A stretch of 58,633 nucleotides of DNA from Chloroflexota bacterium (GTDB lineage Bacteria > Chloroflexota > Anaerolineae > Aggregatilineales > UBA2796): NCBI GenBank assembly GCA_021325095.1, contig JAJPHV010000047.1, positions 1-58,633 of the forward strand, in the 5' to 3' direction. This document shows, one piece after another, positions 24,370 through 31,175 of the stretch. A program made the position numbers and the translations under genes. The first letter of the stretch is position 1. Every line of letters starts with the position of its first letter. Under the pieces are notes generated by a model that was not told the DNA's origin, ran no database searches, and saw only the letters and a program-made list of their open reading frames with translations.

Positions 24370-25818
24370 CTAAGCAAACTCAGCGCTCCGCACGAAGCTG
24401 AAACGCCACATTGGACGGCTCTCATCAGATCGCACAGCAAATGGCTCCGCAATATGGCAGTGGGGCGTATTGAGGTGCGGATAGACCAGCCAGGCGATCT
24501 CGCCATTAACCGTGAGCAGCGGCACGCGATCTCGCCAGTGCGACTCGACTTTATCGTTGACGAACGTATCACTGAGCTTTTGCGAATGTCCATGCAGGCC
24601 ATAGGGTTTGTAACGGTCTCCAGTCCGGCGGGTGCGCAGCGCCATTTCCGCCCTATCCGGCACGGCCAGCACCACCGAGAGCGGATTGCCGCGCGATTCG
24701 ACGGATTTTTGTACACGCTCGACCTTGAGAAGCCAGGGACTTTCCGGCAGTGGATAAGTTCCGGCCCCACCGAGTAGGACGGATTCGCCCGGAGCCATCC
24801 AGGGACAACTATCCGGGTAGTCCTTTTCCTTGAAAATGATCACGATCCCGTTGGCAACGCGCAGCCATACATCCTCAGCCAGCCAGATGCGCGCGCCGTG
24901 CGTGTGTTCTTCTACCAGCCGGAGGGCCGCTGCGCACTGTTCATAAGAGAGTTTCCAGGCAGGCACAAGTCCTTGCAGTGCTACCCGAATCCACATCCGG
25001 CGCTGGCCGACAGGCAAACGCAGGAATCGGTCTCGCTCGATCCTGAAACCCGACGCCTGGTAATCGAGCGAGGGTAAAGTGCTTTGCAGCGCCTCGTAAT
25101 CGTCGCGGGCCAGTTCCGCCGTGCGCGCCAATGATCGCCGCACCTGCGGATGGCGGCGTTCCAGCATGGGCAGGATTTCATAGCGCAGCCAGTTGCGCGT
25201 GTAGGCGGTGTCGGCGTTGGTCGCGTCAATGCGCGGCTCGACGTTCAGCCCATGAACATAGCCCTCGATCTCCTTGCGTGAGATGTCCAGCAAGGGGCGT
25301 GATAAAACGATAGCCCGGTCAGCACCCATGACTGCAATTGGCGTTCGGGGCAGCATTCCGCGCAGTCCGGCCAACCCTGCCCCGCGCAGCACGTGCATCA
25401 GCACCGTCTCAGCCTGGTCATCCTGGTTATGTCCGAGTGCGATCTCGTGCGCGCCGATCTGGTCAGCAACTTCGACCAGGAAGGCGTATCGTGCTTTGCG
25501 CGCGGCGGCTTCAAGCCCCAGGCCCCATTCCTGCGCCAGTGCCGGAACGTCGGCTGCGCCTGCCGTCACCGGAACGCCCCATGCTGCCGCAACATCCGAG
25601 ACAAAGCGGACGTCCTCGGCGCTGGCTGTGCCCCGAATCTGGTGGTCGAATGTCGCTACGTGCGGCGCAATCTGGAACGGCTCTTGCAGCGCGATCAGGA
25701 TGTGCAGCAGGGCCAGCGAGTCAGCCCCGCCGGAAACTGCAACGACAACTGGCCCCGGCTCCAGCAGGCGGTGCTCACGGCAGAAAGCGCTTACACGCTC
25801 GATCAGCGAACCCGGCAT
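24370..25818 (-). CDS. tilS: tRNA(Ile)-lysidine synthase
   Basis: This is a 482-residue enzyme that converts C34 of the CAU-anticodon tRNA-Ile to lysidine, allowing AUA decoding. The ATP-pyrophosphatase P-loop is 'VVVAVSGGADSLALLHIL'. Also typical are 'IALGHNQDDQAETVLMHVLRGAGLAGLRGM', the 'PLLDISRKEIEGYVHGL' stretch and the 'DATNADTAYTRNWLRYEILP' motif. The C-terminal domain ('TRRTGDRYKPYGLHGHSQKL') binds the acceptor stem. The frame is open to 25881, but the ATG at 25818 has AAGGATGAG just upstream and is preferred. It is an essential gene, transcribed alone. Confidence 0.93.
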   Translation of the reverse strand: MPGSLIERVSAFCREHRLLEPGPVVVAVSGGADSLALLHILIALQEPFQIAPHVATFDHQIRGTASAEDVRFVSDVAAAWGVPVTAGAADVPALAQEWGLGLEAAARKARYAFLVEVADQIGAHEIALGHNQDDQAETVLMHVLRGAGLAGLRGMLPRTPIAVMGADRAIVLSRPLLDISRKEIEGYVHGLNVEPRIDATNADTAYTRNWLRYEILPMLERRHPQVRRSLARTAELARDDYEALQSTLPSLDYQASGFRIERDRFLRLPVGQRRMWIRVALQGLVPAWKLSYEQCAAALRLVEEHTHGARIWLAEDVWLRVANGIVIIFKEKDYPDSCPWMAPGESVLLGGAGTYPLPESPWLLKVERVQKSVESRGNPLSVVLAVPDRAEMALRTRRTGDRYKPYGLHGHSQKLSDTFVNDKVESHWRDRVPLLTVNGEIAWLVYPHLNTPHCHIAEPFAVRSDESRPMWRFSFVRSAEFA

Positions 25819-25886
25819 TATCTCATCCTTACCTTCGCCAGGATTATCCGAAGGTGTGGGGAAGGTGTCAATGCGCGGCATCCGAG

Positions 25887-25915
25887 TTGCCGCAACATTG
25901 GGCTGAGGGTATAGT
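25887..25915 (+). promoter_or_regulatory. Promoter upstream of a secreted-protein gene
   Basis: TTGCCG (25887-25892) is followed after 17 bases by TATAGT (25910-25915). It lies about 40 bases before the ATG at 25957. Confidence 0.55.
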
Positions 25916-25956
25916 CCTCCTCGGATCGGTGCATTTTACAGAGGGTGAGAGACATC

Positions 25957-26493
25957 ATGCGTATTCGAGCACTCATTCCACTCGGTCTGCTGCTGCTGGC
26001 GCTGTGGGGATCGGCCACGCCGACGGTGGCCCAGGACAACAAAACAGCCTGTGATCCGGCCTCGATCATCAAGAAAGCCAATGCGCTGACGGCCAAAGGC
26101 GACAACAAAGCAGATATGGATGCGCTGCAAAAACTGGCGGATGACATTCATGCTCAGAGTATCGCCTGCAACGGTCTGACCTTTACGGGCAACAACTCCA
26201 AGCTCATTGGGCCGTTTGATCTGCCGAAGGGCAATTTCAAGGCCACCCTGACCACCCGTGCCCGCTTCACGGGGCGACTGAGTGCCATCACTGGCACGTG
26301 CCTGACCACGCGATCCACCAATTCTTCTGGCGCAGCCACGTTATTCAGCGTGACTGGAAGCGATGCACTTAACGGCTCAGAAGCGATTATCCGTTCCGAG
26401 GGCTGCCACGCGGTGATCGAGACCGACGGTGTACGAGCTGCGTACAAGCTGACCATCGAACCGCTGGAATCAACCGATCCTTCGTTGAAATAG
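25957..26493 (+). CDS. Secreted protein of unknown function
   Basis: This is a 178-residue protein with a clear signal peptide (MRIRALIPLGLLLLALWGSA, cleavage near TVAQ). A helical stretch (ASIIKKANALTAKGDNKADM) is followed by a beta-rich domain (GPFDLPKGNFKATLTTRARF and YKLTIEPLE). Cysteines at 'KTACDPAS', 'SIACNGLT' and 'TGTCLTT' could form disulfides. No family is recognised. The ATG at 25957 has GGGTGAGA upstream. It lies 21 bases before the GT39 gene on the same strand and is probably cotranscribed with it. Confidence 0.75.
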   Translation: MRIRALIPLGLLLLALWGSATPTVAQDNKTACDPASIIKKANALTAKGDNKADMDALQKLADDIHAQSIACNGLTFTGNNSKLIGPFDLPKGNFKATLTTRARFTGRLSAITGTCLTTRSTNSSGAATLFSVTGSDALNGSEAIIRSEGCHAVIETDGVRAAYKLTIEPLESTDPSLK

Positions 26494-26514
26494 GCAAAAC
26501 TTGTCAAGACTTTA

Positions 26515-28029
26515 ATGGCACAAGTTCAGACTCCTTCCCGCGCCTGGACGTGGGGCGCTGTTGTGCTGCTGTTCGTCTACTGGTTTGCACGTCTGCACCA
26601 CCTGCTGACCCTCCCGATCTTCCTGGATGAAGCCTCGCACATCACCCGCGCTCAGTGGGTGTGGCAGGGCAAGCCCTTCTATCTGCTGGAGACGGGCAAA
26701 GCGCTGGCCCCCTATCTGGCGGCGCTGTTCTGGCCGTTTACGGCGGCCCCGTTCATCGGGCGCTTCGTCGTCGTGTTGATCGGGATCGTCGGGATCGCGT
26801 CAGCCTATGCAGTGGGCCGCGAACTGCACTCGCGGCAGGCGGGCTTGCTGACCATGACCCTGTGGATCATCTGCCCGCAGTTGATATTCTTCGAGCGGAT
26901 GGCATTGGTCGATACGACGATCAGCAGTATGGCAATGCTGGCGCTGTGGCTGGCGCTCTGTATGCTGCGCCGCCCGCGAATGCGCACGGCCATCCTTTGC
27001 GGTGGCGCGCTGGCGTTGTGCGTGTTTGCCAAGACAACGGGCGTGGTCTTTCTGCCGATCCCGATCCTGGTTGCGCTGCTGATCAAGCTGCCGACGCCCT
27101 GGTTGACCCGCGCCCGGCAGATCGGCGTCGCCTACGTCGTGGCCGCGCTGCTGCTGGTCGGGCCGTTCCTGTACGTGGAGTCGGTCAACGCCGATCCAAC
27201 AGGGCTGGCCTATGGCCTGACCACCACCCGGACTGACAACCTGCTGGAACGGGTGCAGGCCAATGCGGCCAAAGTCTGGGCTGCCGAGCAGGTTTACTAT
27301 ACAAAGCCGATGCTGTGGGTGATCCTGGTGGCGGGCGTGTTTGCGCTCTTTTATGCGACTCGCCCGGCGCTGGTGCTGCTGGCGCTCATCGCGGCGCTCC
27401 TGGCCGCCATCATTGCGGCGGCGGCTTCATTATGGCTGCGCTACGCCAGCCCTGCCGCGCCGTTTATACTCCTGCTGGCGGCGATAGGGTTGCTCACCTT
27501 TGTTGCAGAACTGCGCAAACTGAGGCTGCCGCGTCTGGTATACGCCCTACCCTGGCTCATCGCCACGATCTGGGGTGCATTGGCTGGCATTCCTTTCCAC
27601 CTGACAGCGTACAGTAACCCGACGCAACTGCCCCTCCCCGATGGTGACGTGGTGGAGTATATCCAGTGGATACCATCGGGCTACGGCATTCAGGACGCAG
27701 CGCGCTACTTGCAGCAGTTTGCCACCACGCCGATCACAGTGGTCGGGACGGCGGTCAATTGCAACGCGGCCCGGCTATATCTGCCGCTGGATACACCCAT
27801 CAAGATGATCTGCCCAGACCTGGATTGGGGCGGCGGCAACTGGAATGTCGTGGCGGAGATTCAGCAGTTGGCAGACGCCGACGGCAGCGTGTATGTGCTC
27901 GGCGAAGATGTGCCCATTGTCCGGGAGGATCAACTCCCCGAACGGCACACCATCATCAAGGAATTTAACCGCCCTGCGGGTCGTTTCACCGTCAAGCTGT
28001 ACCGCGTCAGTGGGCCGTCGTCACCGTGA
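26515..28029 (+). CDS. GT39-like membrane mannosyl/glycosyltransferase
   Basis: This is a 504-residue polytopic protein of the dolichyl-phosphate-mannose-protein-mannosyltransferase (PMT/ArnT, GT39/GT83) type. The conserved acidic pair in the first extracytoplasmic loop is 'PIFLDEASHITRAQW' (D38, E39). About ten helices follow, then a C-terminal soluble domain with 'YGIQDAARYLQQFATTPITV'. Such enzymes move sugars from a lipid-linked donor to protein or lipid on the outer face of the membrane. No lipid-carrier gene is adjacent. Confidence 0.85.
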   Translation: MAQVQTPSRAWTWGAVVLLFVYWFARLHHLLTLPIFLDEASHITRAQWVWQGKPFYLLETGKALAPYLAALFWPFTAAPFIGRFVVVLIGIVGIASAYAVGRELHSRQAGLLTMTLWIICPQLIFFERMALVDTTISSMAMLALWLALCMLRRPRMRTAILCGGALALCVFAKTTGVVFLPIPILVALLIKLPTPWLTRARQIGVAYVVAALLLVGPFLYVESVNADPTGLAYGLTTTRTDNLLERVQANAAKVWAAEQVYYTKPMLWVILVAGVFALFYATRPALVLLALIAALLAAIIAAAASLWLRYASPAAPFILLLAAIGLLTFVAELRKLRLPRLVYALPWLIATIWGALAGIPFHLTAYSNPTQLPLPDGDVVEYIQWIPSGYGIQDAARYLQQFATTPITVVGTAVNCNAARLYLPLDTPIKMICPDLDWGGGNWNVVAEIQQLADADGSVYVLGEDVPIVREDQLPERHTIIKEFNRPAGRFTVKLYRVSGPSSP

Positions 28030-28041
28030 ATTTCCACTTTG

Positions 28042-28123
28042 TTTGCGTTAAGTAGATGGGCCTGGTGGGTCAGACAGCTTTGCCCTAACGCAAAGAGGCG
28101 AGGATACATTTGCATCCTCGCCT
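28042..28123. terminator. Convergent terminator with nested inverted repeats
   Basis: A strong hairpin, AGGCGAGGAT/ATCCTCGCCT (28096-28105 and 28114-28123), lies between convergent genes. A second inverted repeat, TTTGCGTTA/TAACGCAAA (28042-28050 and 28086-28094), brackets the preceding 35 bases. The T-run after the stem is short (TT), so efficiency is uncertain. Confidence 0.6.
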
Positions 28124-28149
28124 TGAGTCCAGCAAGCTGTGCTGTTGAC

Positions 28150-28359
28150 TTACTTACGATGGTCGTCGCGCTTGCCCTGAATCCGCTTGGCGAGTTCCAG
28201 TGCCCAGGTTGGCGGGTAGCTCACGTAGGTTGCCAGTGCAAAAGCTCCGGCGGCTATCGTGAAGTACAGGTTCTGGTTGCGCTGCCCGATAGCCACAGTC
28301 ACCAGGGCCAGAGCCGCGAACAACAGGGCGCGTGCAAGCTGTGGGTCGATTGCTTTCAT
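28150..28359 (-). CDS. Small two-helix membrane protein
   Basis: This is a 69-residue protein with two membrane helices (LARALLFAALALVTVAIG and LYFTIAAGAFALATYVSYP) and a basic C-terminal tail (LAKRIQGKRDDHRK). No family is recognised. Hydrophobicity and a basic tail fit an integral inner-membrane peptide. It is convergent with the GT39 gene. Confidence 0.6.
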   Translation of the reverse strand: MKAIDPQLARALLFAALALVTVAIGQRNQNLYFTIAAGAFALATYVSYPPTWALELAKRIQGKRDDHRK

Positions 28360-28474
28360 GAATTCTTCGGATATGTCCGATGTTGTGATACGTATGTGAA
28401 CAGGGTAGCACAGTCTCTACCTCAGACAAGCGATTGTCACATGATTGTTACAGGCTTTTCTGAGTCTTTGTCTC

Positions 28475-29440
28475 CTACTTCGCAGGCGTCGCAGCGTCTT
28501 CCGATGGTTCGCGGGCCACGAAATTGAAGATCAGGTGCACAGCGTTGTCGGCCTTCAACATGCCCGCAATCGATGGCGGATCGAAGCCAAAGTCGGTCAT
28601 TTTGAAATCTGTGGTGGCCGTGCCGGTCAGGGTGTCGCCCCTCAGGGAGGCTGTCGTATTGAAGGTGATCTCCTTCTTCACATCACGAATTTGTAACATC
28701 CCCACGACTTTGAAATTCAGGACTTCGCCGTCCTTGTACGGACGGGCGGGAAGCCCAACCGTTTTGGCGTCAGTCAGCTTTGCCACCGGGTATTTGTTCG
28801 ATTCCAGCCACTGGCGGCGAATGCGGCCATCCCGCATGAATTCGTCGGAACGAAGCTGGCTGATGTCCACAGCGATTTCCCCGATCTTGCTGTTGGCAAC
28901 GTTGGCGCGATCAATGGCGATTTCGCCGTTGATGGCGTTCGAGACGCCCACCGCCAGGTTAAAGCGGTTGTTCTGGTTGAAAAAAACTTCCCCGACCTGG
29001 TAACAGGCTTCGGACTCCTCGCCCACGATGCGCAGGACGATGAAATCCGGCTCGCCCACAGCCGCCGCCGTCGCCGCTGGTTCAAGCGTGGGGGCCGCCG
29101 TCGCCTGTGCAGGAGCGCCTTCGGGCGTGGGAGTTGCACCTCGGTCCTCGGTACAGGATTTGAACTGGAACTGCGCTAACGTGACGGCCTGCTGCGGCTC
29201 TGTGCGGTAGGCAATGAAGGTCACGGAGTCGTTGGTACGCTGGTTGAACGTGCTGGTGGTCGAAGTCGGCGCGGCGGTCTTCACGCGCGTTTTAATGTCG
29301 CCGAACTGGCTGGTGATGGCCGGCGTCCCGGCAGTTTGCGCCTGCGTCAGTCCGGGCAGTACCTGGGTAATCACGATCAGTCCGATAGCGGCTACAGCTA
29401 CAACGATCAGGGCGGCAACCAGAAGTCTACGGTTATTCAT
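28475..29440 (-). CDS. YceI-family protein with N-terminal anchor
   Basis: This is a 321-residue protein. After a signal-anchor (LLVAALIVVAVAAIGLIVITQVL) and a Thr/Ala-rich stretch comes the YceI lipocalin-like barrel: 'NAINGEIAIDRANVANSKIGEIAVDISQLRSDEFMRDGRIRRQWLES', then 'VGMLQIRDVKKEITFNTT' and 'TDFKMTDFGFDPPS'. YceI proteins bind isoprenoid or amphiphilic lipids in the envelope. An extra Pro/Ala-rich insert of about 70 residues (EDRGATPTPEGAPAQATAAP) precedes the core barrel. The frame runs further upstream, but ATG 29440, with GGAGAAG ahead, is the likely start. It diverges from the ilv leader. Confidence 0.88.
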   Translation of the reverse strand: MNNRRLLVAALIVVAVAAIGLIVITQVLPGLTQAQTAGTPAITSQFGDIKTRVKTAAPTSTTSTFNQRTNDSVTFIAYRTEPQQAVTLAQFQFKSCTEDRGATPTPEGAPAQATAAPTLEPAATAAAVGEPDFIVLRIVGEESEACYQVGEVFFNQNNRFNLAVGVSNAINGEIAIDRANVANSKIGEIAVDISQLRSDEFMRDGRIRRQWLESNKYPVAKLTDAKTVGLPARPYKDGEVLNFKVVGMLQIRDVKKEITFNTTASLRGDTLTGTATTDFKMTDFGFDPPSIAGMLKADNAVHLIFNFVAREPSEDAATPAK

Positions 29441-29596
29441 GATGAGGCTTCTCCTGCAAGTGTTCTGCGATGAGCAAAGGTCACTATACACTGTAATTCG
29501 GCGGCCCAGATAAGAATCGTCTGAGTGATGGTTAAGTACCAGATGAGTTGGGCAAACTGACAAAAAATGCTGGCCGAAAATTGTGCATTGTGCCAC

Positions 29597-29625
29597 TTGA
29601 CCATTCCGTGCTCCGCTTTTACACT
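29597..29625 (+). promoter_or_regulatory. Promoter of the ilv leader
   Basis: TTGACC (29597-29602) is followed after exactly 17 bases by TACACT (29620-29625). Spacing and -10 match the cysteine synthase promoter. Predicted transcription starts near 29632, about 50 bases before the leader-peptide ATG. Confidence 0.75.
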
Positions 29626-29682
29626 TCCCTTGATTTTGTGCAGAGTTTGTGTAAAAGGCCACAAACGCCAGGTGGCGTAAGT

Positions 29683-29811
29683 ATGATCGGCAATCTCGTA
29701 GTAAGCATCGTCATTATCATCCTTACCGGCCTCGTATCCCTTATTCTTGGGAGCGAGGGGGCAGGTTGGGACGGTGCTGCTTGGCACGGTGGTGAACAAC
29801 AAACCGCCTGA
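29683..29811 (+). CDS. Branched-chain leader peptide candidate (ilv)
   Basis: This is a 42-codon frame with a strong AGGTGG ribosome site seven bases before its ATG. Residues 2-22 contain 15 Ile, Val or Leu codons, including the run IVIIILTGLVSLIL. The remaining half is Gly/Trp/Gln-rich and ends at TGA 29809-29811. It lies 50 bases downstream of a consensus-like promoter. An intrinsic terminator starts 25 bases after its stop, and the branched-chain aminotransferase lies about 370 bases downstream. This matches the layout of enterobacterial ilv leaders. A small hydrophobic membrane peptide is the alternative, since the same residues would make a transmembrane helix. Confidence 0.65.
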   Translation: MIGNLVVSIVIIILTGLVSLILGSEGAGWDGAAWHGGEQQTA

Positions 29812-29863
29812 CAAGACAACAATCTGGAAACAGAGAGCCGCCTCAACCGAAGGCGGCTTTTTT
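29764..29863 (+). terminator. Candidate ilv attenuator: terminator plus antiterminator
   Basis: Terminator stem AGCCGCCT (29836-29843) pairs with AGGCGGCT (29851-29858) around CAACCGA, followed by TTTTT (a clean intrinsic terminator). GGTTGGGACGG (29764-29774, in the leader-peptide codons) can instead pair with CCGCCTCAACC (29838-29848) in 10 of 11 positions, destroying the terminator. CCTTACC (29721-29727), just after the Ile-Ile-Ile codons, can pair weakly with GGTTGGG, giving the classical 1:2, 2:3, 3:4 set. A ribosome stalled at the Ile run would cover 29721-29727. Folding was done by eye only. Confidence 0.68.
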
Positions 29864-29916
29864 GTTCAATGAGCAAGATAACGCGCTGTCAAAGACGCGC
29901 TCAGGAGGAAAACATA

Positions 29917-30132
29917 ATGCAACACAAACGTGAAACCCAACCACTGCCGCAAATCAAGCCGCACCAGTCCGATACCCCGTGCAGCCCCTGGACGGAACCC
30001 TTCCAGGCAGCCCAACAGGCCGCCACCCCGGCCCCGCGCTCCCAGGCCACGTGGCAGGCCCAACGCCCGGCGGATGCTGATACGCAAAAGCCCACCCAGG
30101 ACGCCCTTTCAACTATTTTTAATGGCAGTTGA
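29917..30132 (+). CDS. Small Pro/Gln-rich protein ahead of ilvE
   Basis: This is a 71-residue polar protein rich in Pro, Gln, Ala and Thr (PLPQIKPHQSDTPCSPW and APRSQATWQAQRPADADTQ). It begins at an ATG with an excellent AGGAGGAA site seven bases upstream. No family is recognised, and it looks disordered. It lies between the ilv terminator and ilvE, 52 bases before the latter, so it is in the attenuated transcript. It could be a regulatory or accessory peptide, or a non-functional frame that happens to have a good ribosome site. Confidence 0.5.
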   Translation: MQHKRETQPLPQIKPHQSDTPCSPWTEPFQAAQQAATPAPRSQATWQAQRPADADTQKPTQDALSTIFNGS

Positions 30133-30184
30133 GAGGGCGTACACTTTATAGCGTCACAGAACGCCCCTAAAAGGAGATTTTTTC

Positions 30185-31132
30185 ATGGCATTCGATAACG
30201 GCCCCTACATCTGGTTCGACGGCAAGTTTGTACGTTGGGAAGACGCGACCATCCACGTATCGGCACACGTACTCCACTATGGCTCAAGTGCGTTTGAGGG
30301 CATCCGCACCTACGAGACGATCAACGGCCCGGCCATCTTCCGGTTGGAGCCGCACGTCAAACGCCTGGTCAATAGTTGCAAGCTGGCGCGGATGGAGTTG
30401 CCCTGGTCGCACGAAGAAATTTCTCAGGCGATCCAGGAAACCGTAGCGCGCAACGGGCAGCCCGCCTGCTACATCCGCCCGCTGGTCTTTCGTGGCTCGG
30501 AGGTACTGGGCGTCGATGGTCGTAAGTGCCCGACGCAGTTGGTCATCTTCACTTTCAAGTGGGGCCGTTACCTGGGCGCAGATGCCATCGAGCAGGGCGT
30601 AGATGTATGCGTAAGTTCGTGGCGGCGCATGGCCCCGGACACAGCCGCTTCGCTTGGCAAGATCGGCGGGCAATACGTCAACAGCCAGTTTGCCAAGATG
30701 GAAGCCGTCGAAAATGGCTACAGCGAGGCGATTGTGCTGGACATCAACGGCTATGTCGCAGAGGGGTCGGGCGAGAACATCTTCGTCGTCGCGGATCGCG
30801 TCATCTACACAACACCGCTGGCCGGATCGATCCTGTCCGGGATCACCCGCGACTCGGTGATCACGATTGCCCGCGAACTGGGTTACGAAGTGCGTGAAAT
30901 GCCGATCTCCCGCGACATGTTGTACATTGCGGACGAGATTTTCTTCACCGGGACGGCGTCCGAGGTGTCACCGATCCGTTCCATCGACAAAATTGAAATT
31001 GGCGCGGGTTCGCGCGGCCCGATCACGAAGGCTATTCAGGAGCGCTTCTTCGGGATCACCAGCGGGAAGTTGCCGGACAAATATGGCTGGCTGACTCCGG
31101 TGAAAATGCGCGAACCCGCCAGCGGCGATTAA
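30185..31132 (+). CDS. ilvE: Branched-chain amino acid aminotransferase
   Basis: This is a 315-residue fold-type IV PLP enzyme that carries out the last step of Ile, Val and Leu synthesis with glutamate as amino donor. The Schiff-base lysine is in 'AASLGKIGGQYVNSQFAKMEA'. The phosphate-binding region 'DINGYVAEGSGENIFVV' and the late 'YIADEIFFTGTASEVSPI' motif are typical. The N-terminal 'HVLHYGSSAFEGIRTYE' stretch matches the family. The AAGGAG ribosome site is seven bases upstream. It is the first biosynthetic gene of the cluster, behind the proposed attenuator. Confidence 0.95.
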   Translation: MAFDNGPYIWFDGKFVRWEDATIHVSAHVLHYGSSAFEGIRTYETINGPAIFRLEPHVKRLVNSCKLARMELPWSHEEISQAIQETVARNGQPACYIRPLVFRGSEVLGVDGRKCPTQLVIFTFKWGRYLGADAIEQGVDVCVSSWRRMAPDTAASLGKIGGQYVNSQFAKMEAVENGYSEAIVLDINGYVAEGSGENIFVVADRVIYTTPLAGSILSGITRDSVITIARELGYEVREMPISRDMLYIADEIFFTGTASEVSPIRSIDKIEIGAGSRGPITKAIQERFFGITSGKLPDKYGWLTPVKMREPASGD

Positions 31133-31175
31133 CAGCGCGCCGCAGCGTTCAAGGACGTAGCAACAGGAGGACTGC

